A program made the translations under genes and the position numbers. The notes beneath the pieces were generated by a model that saw only the letters and a program-made list of their open reading frames with translations, was not told where the DNA came from and searched no databases. This document shows, piece by piece, positions 1 through 8,820 of a stretch of DNA of 64,000 bases (position 1 is the first letter of the stretch; each line of letters starts with the position of its first letter). The DNA is from UA16 sp905478895 (GTDB lineage Bacteria > Bacteroidota > Bacteroidia > Flavobacteriales_D > Sanyastnellaceae). The DNA is taken from the NCBI GenBank assembly GCA_943788495.1, contig CALSQO010000002.1, forward strand, positions 1-64,000, read 5' to 3'.

Positions 1-22
1 CTATCCATTGAACTACGGGGCC
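1..22 (-). tRNA. tRNA, 5' part only (probably Arg)
   Basis: Read on the minus strand from position 22 the sequence starts GGCCCCGTAGTTCAATGG. This is a seven-base acceptor arm followed by the conserved TA and the first half of a D-arm. The rest lies outside the window, so the anticodon is not seen. The acceptor and D-arm pattern resembles bacterial tRNA-Arg, but the identity is an inference. It lies 68 nt downstream of the next tRNA and is probably cotranscribed with it. Confidence 0.75.
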
Positions 23-90
23 ATGCCTATCAGCTAGGCAGCGTGGCGGATTTGGAATCAACGCGGACGCTCCGAGAGAAAGGGAAAAAG

Positions 91-164
91 TGCGCCCAGT
101 AGGACTTGAACCTACGACCAATGGATTATGAGTCCACTGCTCTAACCAACTGAGCTATGGGCGC
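91..164 (-). tRNA. tRNA with anticodon CAU (Ile2 or elongator Met)
   Basis: A complete cloverleaf reads on the minus strand from 164 to 91. The acceptor arm GCGCCCA pairs with TGGGCGC, with discriminator A; the D-loop is GTTGGTTA, the anticodon loop CTCATAA, and the T-arm contains GGTTCAAGTCC. No CCA is encoded. The anticodon CAU can be elongator Met or, after lysidine modification, isoleucine AUA. The variable-loop and T-arm stretch TTGGTCG...GGTTCAAGTCC is close to E. coli tRNA-Ile2, so Ile2 is slightly favoured. It is not initiator-like, because the acceptor 1-72 pair is normal. Confidence 0.92.
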
Positions 165-208
165 GCTCTTCGGGTGCAAAGGTAATGCGTTCAAAGGTGA
201 GATAGTGC

Positions 209-1564
209 CTAAAAAAACGATGCAATTCGGACGACTTGGTATGCACTGCTTCTCCAAACACGTGCAATGCGCAGCTGTGGGGAATCGAATGTCCCTTCTG
301 GCAGTGCGCGGCCACTTGCATCAAACCACTCCACGCGATCGTAAGGCCGGTTGCTGGCAATCGTTCCGGAGGTGGCATCAAACCACACGCGCCAATCGCC
401 AGGACGGAAATCAGCCACGTTTGCTGCGTAAAAAATCGTAGCCTCACTGTCGGTGCCGCAACCGTATGAATTGGTGACGGTGACCACGTGGTACATCCCG
501 TCGAAGGGATCTTCCAAAACCTGGTTCGTCTCGCCCTCGATGGGACCGCCACTGAGTGTGCTCCATTGATACCCGGCAATATCGGTGCCACCACCAGAGG
601 CGATATACCCATCCGTTGGAATGTGGTTGAGGATTTCAACGAACGGTGGATTCGGAAACACTGCAATGGAAATGGTGGACGAATCCACACATCCGTAGCC
701 TTCGCCAACCACATACGTGACCTCAAAATCCCCTGGAGGATTGATCAAGGCCGGATCGAAAAACGCCCCGAGCACCCCATCGCCCGACCACGTGCCGCCC
801 TGGGAACCTCCCGTAAGTGGCATCGGTGCGTCGTTGCCACACATCGAAGTCGAACAATAAATCGTCGCATCAGGTGCAGCATTGACCTGAACGGTGCACG
901 AGACCGCTGTGTCGCCGACCGTGTAGGTGATTTCATGCGATCCCTCCCCGGCTGTCAGCGGATCCCAATAAACCCCACTGACTCCCGGACCCGAAATCAC
1001 GCCGCCCGGAGGTCCCCATTCCAGCGTTTGGACGGGGCCGCTCACGCACGTGGTCGCAGGGCACACAATGAACGGCTGGATTTCCAACGCAAAGTCATAC
1101 ACCGCCGTGGCATCGCTGTAGACCGGAATCGGGGCTCCGTTGGTGTTGGACCAGCCGTCGAGGTAGGTTGGAGTGTCGTCGTTGGGATAAGTGGCTTCGC
1201 CATTGGTCAACGCCTGCCAAATGCGCAACGTAAACGGCTCGCCCGCGGTGATGCCCTCATCGAGGTCCGATGTGGTCGCGTCGTCGCCGTAAATGGCCAA
1301 ATTGAAATAGGCGAGTCCATCGTTGATGATCATGGGAGCGGCTCCTGCGCAATTGCCCGTGGCATCAAAGGCACCGATCCAATCTGAAGCGAGGGCTGGC
1401 GTGCCATTGATGGTGGCTTGGCCCAAAACCACTCCAGACGCGTTGGTCGGAGTCCACGTCCATTCAGAAGGTTGCGCAAAAGCCTTGTTGGAACCGATTG
1501 AATTGCCGATGAAAACGGCCATGCCAAACATCCAAACAAATCTTCGCTTCCATGAATCTTTCAT
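209..1564 (-). CDS. secreted protein with degenerate T9SS type A-like C-terminus
   Basis: This 451-residue exported protein has no recognised enzyme domain. Residues 1-30 form a signal peptide ending KAFA before Gln31. About residues 35-165 form a beta-rich region found in Bacteroidota secreted proteins (motif DWIGAFDATGNCAG). Two related beta modules follow, each with the pattern G-x-[IW]-SG-x-GV-x-G-x-[YF]-[WF]-DP, at about 185-230 and 255-300. The last 65 residues (WRVWFDATSG, VEWFDASGRAL, YQVVRI) resemble a type A T9SS sorting domain but are not a clean match. That suggests passage through the type IX system and cell-surface or medium location; this is inferred. It lies 24 bp downstream of the cysteine-rich secreted protein gene and may share its transcript. 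TAGTTTTA, a -7-like box, sits 4 nt before the ATG. Confidence 0.8.
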   Translation of the reverse strand: MKDSWKRRFVWMFGMAVFIGNSIGSNKAFAQPSEWTWTPTNASGVVLGQATINGTPALASDWIGAFDATGNCAGAAPMIINDGLAYFNLAIYGDDATTSDLDEGITAGEPFTLRIWQALTNGEATYPNDDTPTYLDGWSNTNGAPIPVYSDATAVYDFALEIQPFIVCPATTCVSGPVQTLEWGPPGGVISGPGVSGVYWDPLTAGEGSHEITYTVGDTAVSCTVQVNAAPDATIYCSTSMCGNDAPMPLTGGSQGGTWSGDGVLGAFFDPALINPPGDFEVTYVVGEGYGCVDSSTISIAVFPNPPFVEILNHIPTDGYIASGGGTDIAGYQWSTLSGGPIEGETNQVLEDPFDGMYHVVTVTNSYGCGTDSEATIFYAANVADFRPGDWRVWFDATSGTIASNRPYDRVEWFDASGRALPEGTFDSPQLRIARVWRSSAYQVVRIASFF

Positions 1565-1588
1565 GCGCTAAAACTAAGCATCCGTTGC

Positions 1589-3628
1589 TCAAAGGCAAGC
1601 TTCGCCATAAACCGAAAGAAACAGCAACAGGTCTTCTGTGCCGCGGTTTCCATTGTTGTCCAAGTCACCTAAGCAGGCGTCGAGCGGCACACACTCGCTG
1701 GTTTCCTCCATCCAAACGGTGCCGTCACCGCAGTAGTTGCCGCCGGCAAGAGCGGACAGAATCGTTTCCATGGCGCTGTCGATTGCCGCCTGCATCGCCG
1801 CTTCGTCTTCATCGCAAATGCCGTCTCCATCCGCATCGTTGAGGCACGCTCCATCGCAATCTTGGCCCGGTACGGCATAGTCGCAGTAGCCGGCTTCCGT
1901 TGCTGTGCTCTCATAATTGCAAGCCGATTCGTCCTGGCAACCCGTGATTTCGTTTTGATCGCAAACACCATCGTTGTCTTCATCAAACAGGCAACTTCCT
2001 GTGCAATCCAATCCTGGCATTGCATAAATGCATGAGCCATCATCGTCCGTAGCATCCGAGTCGTAGTTGCACGCTTCTTCGTAGGTGCAGCCTTCCACTT
2101 CAAACTCGTCGCAAACCCCATCGCCGTCAAAATCAGCCAGGCAATCTCCATCGCAATCGTATCCCGCTACAGCCCCACTCCCGTTGCAAATGCCGCATTC
2201 GTCGTATTGACCAACACAAGGGTCCACATCGTCGCAAATGCCGTCAGCATCGGCATCGGCCGTGCAGGTACCACCGCATTCGCCCAGCACGTCGAGCGTG
2301 TTTCCATTGCAGTCGCAATCGCCCGCTGGAATGTTGGCACATCCGCACTCGTACACCGCGCCTGGCCCATTGCATATGCCACAGGCATCCACAAGCCCAA
2401 TGCAATCGTCGATGTCATCGCAAACACCATCGCTGTCCGCATCGGCAGAGCATGAACCGTTGCACACTCCCAGCGCGTCAAAGCTTCCAATGCACGGGTC
2501 GATGTCATCGCAAACACCATCGCTGTCCGCATCTTCGGTACACGTTCCTCCGCATTCTCCAGCGGCATCCAAGGCATTGCCATCGCAATCGCAATCGCCT
2601 GCTGGCATCGAAGTGCAACCACAATCGTAAACAGCTCCCGGCCCGTTGCAAATGCCGCAGGCATCGATCGTGCCCACGCATTCATCAATGTCATCGCAAA
2701 TGCCATCGCTATCCGCATCGGCCGAGCAACTCCCGCCGCATTCCCCCAGCGCGTCCAATGCATTGCCCTCGCAATCGCAATCCCCCGCTGGTATGTCGCT
2801 GCATCCGCAATCGTAAATCGCACCCAGTCCGCCGCATACGCCACACGCGTCCGTGTACAAGCACGAGCCGTCATCCTCTGTGGCGGCGGAATCGTAATTG
2901 CACGCCGTGGCATCTGTGCAGCCCGTAGGTACCCCTTCTGTGTTCAGCGCCTGTCCCAATTCATTGTGGTTTCCGCCCAAGGCATCCGACCATTGCAAGT
3001 TCCATAGGCATGTCACATGTCCTGGACCATCGGTATCATCGGTGGCTGTGAATTGACCCAACAAAACCTTCCCGTCTTCGCCCGCAAGGGCAAGCGGATT
3101 GGAACCCGGAAGCACATACCAGCTGCTCCCTACAACACCATTCAAAATGAATCCTTGGCCGCTATTGAACTGATCAAATGCTGCACTCATCCCCAGCGCA
3201 GAAACGGTCGGGTCGGTATTGGATTCCGAACCGATGGTCAACCAACTGTCGTAGGCCAGCGAAGGAAAGGAAGCCAGCAACGCGCCAAAAAGTGATGATC
3301 CGAGGTCCACGCCAAACGATGCATCCTGATAGAAACTGGTGGTCACTCCCAATTCAAGGGGAACGGTTCCTGTTTCATTGGTGCCTATCGAATAGACAGC
3401 TTGTACCTCATCGAAGGCAGACTCAAACTCCGCATAAATACGGTACGTGGTGCCGTAGTCGGATTCTGCGTGCACTTCGCTCACCAATCCCACGTATTGG
3501 GAAAAGCCAGAGGTGAACGTGAAAAAGGTAAAGCAAAAGAACAGGGCTGTGCGCAATGCACTGGCTTGGCTTTGAAGTAGGGAGTTGGTCGAGCAAAACA
3601 TGGTCACGGAATATACGATTTTCAGCAT
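1589..3628 (-). CDS. cysteine-rich secreted repeat protein (TSP3-like repeats)
   Basis: This 679-residue protein has a hydrophobic export segment near residues 28-45 (ending GFSQ), so the true start may lie downstream of the first ATG. Residues 46-235 form a globular beta domain. Then three cysteine-bearing motifs of the type GC-x-D-x3-CNYD-x2-A-x-DDGSC occur (first at about 237, two near 545-620). Between them are 3.5 tandem 62-residue units rich in DADSDGxCDDID, which resemble calcium-binding thrombospondin type 3 repeats. The C-terminus GDLDNNGNRGTEDLLLFL is dockerin-like and is shared with the remnant at 3717-3803. It is probably a surface or adhesion protein stabilised by calcium and disulfides; the role is inferred. 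TTCATTTG, a possible -7 box, lies 7 nt before the first ATG. Confidence 0.82.
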   Translation of the reverse strand: MLKIVYSVTMFCSTNSLLQSQASALRTALFFCFTFFTFTSGFSQYVGLVSEVHAESDYGTTYRIYAEFESAFDEVQAVYSIGTNETGTVPLELGVTTSFYQDASFGVDLGSSLFGALLASFPSLAYDSWLTIGSESNTDPTVSALGMSAAFDQFNSGQGFILNGVVGSSWYVLPGSNPLALAGEDGKVLLGQFTATDDTDGPGHVTCLWNLQWSDALGGNHNELGQALNTEGVPTGCTDATACNYDSAATEDDGSCLYTDACGVCGGLGAIYDCGCSDIPAGDCDCEGNALDALGECGGSCSADADSDGICDDIDECVGTIDACGICNGPGAVYDCGCTSMPAGDCDCDGNALDAAGECGGTCTEDADSDGVCDDIDPCIGSFDALGVCNGSCSADADSDGVCDDIDDCIGLVDACGICNGPGAVYECGCANIPAGDCDCNGNTLDVLGECGGTCTADADADGICDDVDPCVGQYDECGICNGSGAVAGYDCDGDCLADFDGDGVCDEFEVEGCTYEEACNYDSDATDDDGSCIYAMPGLDCTGSCLFDEDNDGVCDQNEITGCQDESACNYESTATEAGYCDYAVPGQDCDGACLNDADGDGICDEDEAAMQAAIDSAMETILSALAGGNYCGDGTVWMEETSECVPLDACLGDLDNNGNRGTEDLLLFLSVYGEACL
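2204..2851 (-). repeat. tandem 186-bp coding repeat inside the cysteine-rich protein
   Basis: Residues 260-475 of the host protein consist of three full 62-residue units (260-321, 322-383, 414-475) and one 30-residue deletion unit (384-413). Each full unit runs DACG[IV]C...DCDC.GN.LD..GECGG.C..DADSDG.CDDID.C. Some DNA blocks are repeated exactly, for example the block around 2411-2440 and again around 2501-2530. The short unit looks like an in-frame internal deletion, as expected of recombination between repeats. Confidence 0.85.
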
Positions 3629-3716
3629 CGTATATCAAATGAATCGTGTTTTTTATTCGCTTAAAGCATCTTTATGGTCGACCAAAAACCTTGCGCTCTG
3701 ATTGTCTTTCCAACGG

Positions 3717-3803
3717 CTATTCAGGCGGACATTCAGATCCAAAGTCGCCCAATACAAGGAGCAAATCCGTGACCTCAACAAATCCGTTGCCGTTGAGGTC
3801 CAT
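3717..3803 (-). pseudogene. remnant C-terminus with dockerin-like motif
   Basis: On the minus strand an open stretch reads MDLNGNGFVEVTDLLLVL and continues GDFGSECPPE to a TAG. It starts just after an in-frame stop (the residues before the Met are NYR). The pattern DLN-x-NG-x5-DLL-x2-L-x2-[FY]G-x2-C matches the C-terminus of the protein encoded next to it (1589-3628). No signal peptide or body of a gene precedes it before the end of rnr. The simplest reading is the leftover 3' end of a deleted paralogue. A free 28-residue peptide is possible but unlikely. Confidence 0.6.
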
Positions 3804-3844
3804 TCGGTAATTCTAAGTTTCGAACGCTGCGAAATCTGTAATGA

Positions 3845-5977
3845 TTACTCCTCCGGGATGTCGAATTCGAGCTGGCGCTTGGCCAAGTCAGCGGCAACAA
3901 CGCGCACAGCGATGCGCTCGCCCATGGCGTACTCTCGTCCTTCGCGGGCGCCAATTAGCGCCTGACGGTCCTCCTCGTAAACATAATAATCATGCGGCAA
4001 CGCGTCCTTGGAGACGAAGCCTTCGCATTTGTTATCCTCAATTTCAACAAATAGCCCCTTCGGAATGACGCCATTGACGATTCCGTAAAACGTCTCGCCA
4101 ATGCGGGTCATGAGGAACTCGACCTGCTTGTATTTGATGGAGGCGCGTTCGGCTTCCGCGGCACGTTTTTCCATGTTGGAACTGTGCTGGCAAATCCCCA
4201 TGAGCGGATCGGCTTGCGCGGACTTTCCACCGTCGATGTATTCTTGAAGCAATCGGTGCACCAACACGTCGGGGTACCGGCGGATGGGACTCGTGAAGTG
4301 GGTGTAAAACGGGAAAGCCAGACCGTAATGGCCAATGTTGTTGGTGCTGTATTCGGCCTTGGCCATGGAACGAATCGCCATGGTTTTGACCACGTTTTCG
4401 GCGGTGCTTCCGCCCGCTGCTTGGAGCAATTGCCGCAACGCTGACTCCGCATTGGCCGGGCTGATCTTCGGCATTTCAATGCCAAACTTGGCAACGAATT
4501 TTCGCAACTGCTGCAGCTTCTCAGGATCGGGTTTGTCGTGGATGCGATAAACCGCCGTGCGCGTCGCCTCTTCCCTTTTTCCTTCGGTGGTTCGGGGCTT
4601 GGCGAGGTAGCGGCTCACCCGCACATTCGCCAGCAACATGAAATCTTCGATGAGGCGATTGGCATCGAGCATTCGCTTGATCACCACCCGCAACGGCTTG
4701 CCCGCCTCGTCCAATTCAAACTTGACCTCTTCGGTATTGAAGTCGATGCCGCCCGCCTTGAACCGGTTGGCCCGCAACTGCACCGCCAAGTGCTGCAAGG
4801 TGTTCACCTCATCGGCGTATTTGCCTTTGCCGGTTTCGATCCGCTCCTGGGCTTCGTGGTAGGCAAATCGTTGGTCGCTGTGAATGACCGATCGGCCAAA
4901 CCACTCGCCTTTGATTTCCGCCTTGTCGTTCATTTCAAACACCGCGCTGAACGCCAATCGGTCCTCGTTGGGCCGCAGCGAACAAAGGTTATTGGAGAGC
5001 ACTTCTGGCAGCATCGGAATCGTGCGATCCACGAGGTAAACGGACGTCGCGCGCTGCCGCGCCTCCTCGTCCAACACCGTTCCCGGCTTGAGGTAATGCG
5101 CCACATCAGCGATGTGCACCCCCACCTCCCAGTTGCCGTTCTTGAGGCGCTTCAGCGACAGCGCATCGTCAAAATCCTTGGCGTCCACCGGGTCTATCGT
5201 GAGGGTCGTCACGTCCCGGAAATCCCGGCGGCGTTTGAGCTCTTCTGCAGGGACTGCGTGCGGAATCGCGTCCGCCGCGGCGAGCACGTGATCGGGAAAT
5301 TCATACGGCAATCCATACTCGGCGAGTATGGCGTGCATCTCCACTTCATGATCGCCGGGTTTGCCCAAAATCTCGACCACCCGTCCCGAAGGGGCATCGC
5401 TCGGATCGTCCCAACTCACCATTTCAATGATGACCTTCTGCCCGTTTTCGGCGCCCTTCAAATGCTGTGCACCGATGAAAAAGTTGGTGTGGAGCCGCTG
5501 GTCCGAAGGATAGCCAAACGCATAATCCCGGACTTTTTCCAGCACCACCACGTATTGCTTGCGCTGGCGTTCCACGATGCGCGCCACCCGGGGGGTGTGC
5601 TTTCGTCCTCGGCGCAACCAATCGACCTCGACCGTGTCGCCCCAAAACGCCGTGCCCGTGTATCCTTTCGGAATGGAAATCTCGTTGCCGTCCGGCATCA
5701 TCACAAATCCACGACCGTGCCGCGTCACCTGTATGGTACCGATGGCTTTCTCATCCTGCTGCATTTCCGCAAGGACAAATTTGCCGCGGCCGATGGATTC
5801 CAGCCGACCGTCGCGGCCCATTTCCTCGAGCATCACCGAAATCTTCCGGCGCATGTCGTGGTTGACAATGCCCAACGTGCTGGCCACTTGTTTGTGGTTC
5901 AACGGCTTGTTGGGCTGGCGTTTGAAGACCTCTAAAATTTCCTTCCGGAGCTGTTTGGGCGGGGTGCGTGATGCCAT
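3845..5977 (-). CDS. rnr: ribonuclease R
   Basis: This 3'-to-5' exoribonuclease of the RNase II/R (RNB) family degrades structured RNA in the cytoplasm and takes part in rRNA and mRNA turnover. The 710 residues run as follows: N-terminal winged-helix (residues 1-60), cold-shock-like OB domains (about 60-220), RNB catalytic core with the acidic metal-binding motif DPVDAKDFDDALS (about 260-275), and a C-terminal S1 domain containing GIVNGVIPKGLFVEIEDNK (about 635-705). There is no long basic tail as in E. coli RNase R. The start is placed at ATG 5977, giving MASRTPPKQL. A longer frame exists upstream, but it overlaps the promoter region shared with the divergent methyltransferase gene. Confidence 0.95.
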   Translation of the reverse strand: MASRTPPKQLRKEILEVFKRQPNKPLNHKQVASTLGIVNHDMRRKISVMLEEMGRDGRLESIGRGKFVLAEMQQDEKAIGTIQVTRHGRGFVMMPDGNEISIPKGYTGTAFWGDTVEVDWLRRGRKHTPRVARIVERQRKQYVVVLEKVRDYAFGYPSDQRLHTNFFIGAQHLKGAENGQKVIIEMVSWDDPSDAPSGRVVEILGKPGDHEVEMHAILAEYGLPYEFPDHVLAAADAIPHAVPAEELKRRRDFRDVTTLTIDPVDAKDFDDALSLKRLKNGNWEVGVHIADVAHYLKPGTVLDEEARQRATSVYLVDRTIPMLPEVLSNNLCSLRPNEDRLAFSAVFEMNDKAEIKGEWFGRSVIHSDQRFAYHEAQERIETGKGKYADEVNTLQHLAVQLRANRFKAGGIDFNTEEVKFELDEAGKPLRVVIKRMLDANRLIEDFMLLANVRVSRYLAKPRTTEGKREEATRTAVYRIHDKPDPEKLQQLRKFVAKFGIEMPKISPANAESALRQLLQAAGGSTAENVVKTMAIRSMAKAEYSTNNIGHYGLAFPFYTHFTSPIRRYPDVLVHRLLQEYIDGGKSAQADPLMGICQHSSNMEKRAAEAERASIKYKQVEFLMTRIGETFYGIVNGVIPKGLFVEIEDNKCEGFVSKDALPHDYYVYEEDRQALIGAREGREYAMGERIAVRVVAADLAKRQLEFDIPEE

Positions 5978-5983
5978 ATGTGA

Positions 5984-5991
5984 CAAAGATG
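5984..5991 (-). promoter_or_regulatory. -7 box before rnr
   Basis: CATCTTTG on the minus strand, close to the Bacteroidota -7 consensus TAnnTTTG, with only six bases (TCACAT) before the rnr ATG. No clear -33 TTG element was identified. Confidence 0.45.
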
Positions 5992-6028
5992 CTATGAATC
6001 CGCGCTCAATTGCGACCTTTGCAACCGC

Positions 6029-6899
6029 ATGTCTACACGCACTTATCAACGTTGGGCGCCCAAACACTGGGACGAGTATTCCTTACTCGACTCCGGTCAT
6101 GGAGCGCGATTGGAGAAGTTTGGAAAATTGACCCTCGACCGGCCAGACCCTTCCGTGGTGTGGTCGCGCGGACGCAACAACCTCGAATGGCGCGACGCCG
6201 ATTCACGTTTTGAGCCCACGAGCCGCACCAAGGGCAATTGGAGCCCTGCGGAGATCCGACCCAAAGGGTTGGCAAATCAATTACAAATCGCCGAAGCTGC
6301 AACTCCGGTTCCATTTGGAGATGACCAGCTTCAAGCACGTGGGTATCTTTCCCGAACAAGCCGCCAACTGGGAGTACATCGTGGACAACGTACAGGAAGG
6401 GCAAAAATTCCTGAACCTCTTTGCCTACACCGGTGGCGCATCGCTCGCAGCACGTGCAGCTGGCGCCGACGTGACCCACGTCGATGCCATCCGGCAGGTC
6501 GTGGATTGGACCCGCAAAAACATGCAGCTGAGCGGCCTCGACGGCATCCGTTGGGTGGTCGAAGACGCTTTGAAATTTGCCCAACGCGAGCAAAAACGCG
6601 GCAACAAATACCACGGCATCATCCTCGATCCACCGACCTGGGGATTGGGGCCGAAAGGCGAAAAATGGAAGTTGGAAGACCAGCTCATTCCCCTTTGCCA
6701 GACTGTGGCACAACTGGTAGAACCCGGCGGATTCATCATCATGAATACGTACAGCGGCATCAGCCCTTCTGCCCTGGAAACCGTCTGGTCCCGTATCCTG
6801 CCCAAAGCAGAAAGCGAATGCGGTGAGTTGTGCTTGGAGGCCGAAGACGGCCACCTCATTTCCACCGGCAGCTTGATCCGAATCAAAACACGCCCATGA
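6029..6899 (+). CDS. class I SAM-dependent (rRNA) methyltransferase, frameshifted
   Basis: The gene encodes an RlmI/RlmK-like SAM methyltransferase (Pfam Methyltrans_SAM type) of 289 residues once one extra base near 6266 is ignored. The N-terminal part (WDEYSLLDSGHGARLEKFG) is read in one frame to about 6265. From QINYKSPKLQLRFHLEMTSF onward the protein continues in the next frame. Removing one G of AAAGGG gives a seamless RPKGWQINYK. The core shows the SAM motif FLNLFAYTGGASLAA and the catalytic-type motif DPPTWG. The target RNA is not known; 23S rRNA cytosine is the family's usual substrate. The stop overlaps the miaE start as ATGA. GACCTTTG (6014-6021) is a possible -7 box, 7 nt before the ATG. 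The base is either an assembly error or a real inactivating insertion. Confidence 0.82.
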
Positions 6900-7514
6900 G
6901 CAATTCCTCCTCCCCTTCGAGCGAATCTCCGATGCTCGGCCTCCGCTTGCCGACCGACCCGCGCTGGGTCGCCCTGGTCGAAACCAACATTTCCGAAATC
7001 CTCACAGACCACGCTTGGTGCGAGCAAAAAGCAGCCTCCAACGCCATTTCCATCATCGCGCGCTTTCCCGAACACCTGGAATTGGTGGAAGAGATGACGC
7101 GTATCGCCCAAGAGGAAATCGAACACTTTGGAATGGTCGTTGAACGCATCAAAGCGCGTGGCTATCGAACTCGGTCCAGAACGCAAAGACGACTACGTGG
7201 GCGAAGTGTTGAAGTTCATTCGCCGCAAGTGCAGCCGAGAAGAACAGCTGGTAGATCGGTTGCTTTTCGCCGCCATGATCGAGGCGCGTTCGTGCGAGCG
7301 CTTCAAGATGTTGTCCGAAAAAATCAGCGACCCCGAATTGGCCGAATTCTACCGCGAATTGATGGTTTCCGAAGCAGGGCATTACACCACTTTCATCGGC
7401 TTTGCGCGCAAGTACGGCACCGGAGTCGACGTCGAATCCCGTTGGCAAGCCTACCTCGATTACGAGGCCTCCATCATGGCCAATTACAGCAAGAAGGAGA
7501 CGATGCACGGCTGA
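6896..7514 (+). CDS. miaE: tRNA-(ms2io6A) hydroxylase-like di-iron protein MiaE, frameshifted
   Basis: MiaE-type non-haem di-iron monooxygenases hydroxylate the isopentenyl group of ms2i6A37 in tRNA. The protein is 205 residues if one base near 7166 is removed (ARGY then ELGPERKDDYVGEVL). Visible di-iron ligands are EEIEH in the first half, then EARSCERF and SEAGHYTTF in the second half, in the order expected for the ferritin-like four-helix bundle. The start ATG overlaps the methyltransferase stop by four bases, so the two are translationally coupled in an RNA-modification operon. As written the reading frame is broken, and all three genes in this run share that defect. The family is confident; the exact tRNA substrate is inferred. 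Confidence 0.85.
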
Positions 7515-7543
7515 CCTTTCCACTGCTGGTGTATTTTGGTCGC

Positions 7544-8795
7544 ATGAACCGCATTCTTTTACTTGCCCCTCTCGTGCTTTTGGCCTGCAGCCAGCCCGAG
7601 CCTGTTTTCACTGATTCCGATGATGTGCGCAACGCCATCATGCAAATTGAAAACGCACAATTCCGAGCGCACATGACCAGCACCGTGGAAGCGAGTGATA
7701 GCGAATGGCAACGAGAAGTTTCCATGCATTGGGTGCGAAACCATGCCGCGAATGATTCCACCTACGGCATGGCTTGGCTGATGGAGGATGCCTTCATCGA
7801 AGCGGGCGATACCACCAGCTACCAGAGCCACCTTTGGGGCAATGAGGTCACCTACATTCGCGCAGACAGCAGCTTGTCTATTGACCCATTGGACCCTCGG
7901 AAGCAGCGCAATGGCAATGGCATCGGGAACTATTACGCTTCACTCGCATTGTCCAAACCCCTCACCGATAGCACATGGTGGGCTGAACAAGTCAGCGACT
8001 CATTGGTCGGTGTTGAATGGGAGCATGTTTTGCCCTCGCGATCCACGCCTGAGCAATTTATTTTGACAAGCACATCCATCCCCGATTCCACTGACGAAGA
8101 TTATCATCCAGACTCTTATGATATTCAAAAATGGGCCTTTCAAGCGCCCCACGGATTGCCCGTGCACCATGAGCTATCCTGGTACCGAGGAGATATGGGG
8201 TATGGCAGCGACATGAACATCGAATGGACATGGGAAAATGTGAACCAGCCAGCCGTTGTAACAGCCATAGCAGATTGGATGGCACCGGATTGGGCGAAGG
8301 AACCGGAGCCTGTGGACCCTGCGGTTGCAGGCGGAGGCGGAAGCGAAAACTGGTTCGAAGAAGCGTTAGCCTCCTTGCCTTCCATCGGCGCTGAAGCGCC
8401 GGCTATGGCGGGATTGAATTTGGACGGTGAACCGGTGAGCTTAGAAGCATTGCAAGGCCAGCTCGTGTACCTCGACTTTTGGTACATCGGCTGTGGTCCG
8501 TGCATGCGGGCCATTGCCGCACCTTGCCGGAATGCAAGAAGAATTCGGGCCCGAAGGGTTCACCGTCATGGGGGTCAACCATCACCAAAAAGCCAAAACC
8601 GTACAGCGCTACCTGGAACGCCGCGAATTGGACGTGCCGCAAATGATGCTCGATTCATTGCCATCGGAGTACCCCGTGGTCGCTTATCCGACTTGGTGTT
8701 TGGTGGGACGCGACGGGCGCATCATTGACCGCAACATCGGATACTCAGAAGACACCGGTGCTTTCTTGGATTCGCTCGTGACCGCGAATTTGTAG
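7544..8795 (+). CDS. lipoprotein with C-terminal thioredoxin-like domain, frameshifted
   Basis: This 416-residue protein (with one base near 8516 removed) has a lipoprotein signal, MNRILLLAPLVLLAC, with Cys15 as lipid attachment site. Residues 20-265 form an unassigned domain. A Gly-rich linker (AVAGGGGSENW) follows, then a TlpA/ResA-type thioredoxin fold containing LVYLDFWYIGCGPCMRAI, with the redox CGPC pair. Just after the CGPC helix the frame changes: deleting one G in CATTGCC gives MRAIPHLAGMQEEFGPEGF. It is likely a periplasm-facing thiol-disulfide reductase anchored to a membrane. It lies 29 bp downstream of miaE and ends 16 bp from the convergent pepP gene. A shortened -7 box TATTTTG (7532-7538) is 5 nt upstream of the ATG. 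Confidence 0.82.
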
Positions 8796-8805
8796 GAGGC
8801 GCGCA

Positions 8806-8820
8806 GCGGGTTTAACCCGC
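8806..8820. terminator. palindromic hairpin between convergent genes
   Basis: GCGGG-TTTAA-CCCGC is a perfect inverted repeat that overlaps the pepP stop codon and follows the thioredoxin-lipoprotein stop by 10 bp. It can fold on either transcript. Neither side has a clear U-tract, so terminator function is only suggested by position. Confidence 0.35.

Noticed and set aside
488..1387. Long open frame (299 codons) on the plus strand
   Set aside because: It is antisense to the secreted protein at 209-1564, which has a signal peptide and coherent domains. The plus-strand translation is Arg/His-rich with no motif.
2204..2851. Repeated blocks that could look like a CRISPR array
   Set aside because: The repeats are 186 bp, in frame and coding for cysteine/aspartate repeats. 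There are no unique spacers and no cas genes.
4538..5935. 465-codon open frame on the plus strand
   Set aside because: It lies wholly antisense to rnr, whose catalytic motifs are intact. High-GC third positions open the opposite frame.
6260..8520. Programmed +1 frameshifting
   Set aside because: The sites share no slippery codon, stop codon or downstream structure, and the affected genes are unrelated. An insertion error explains them more simply.
6830..8728. One 632-codon frame joining the methyltransferase end, MiaE and the thioredoxin lipoprotein
   Set aside because: It is an artefact of the +1 insertions, which bring parts of neighbouring genes into one frame. Family alignments place three separate proteins here.
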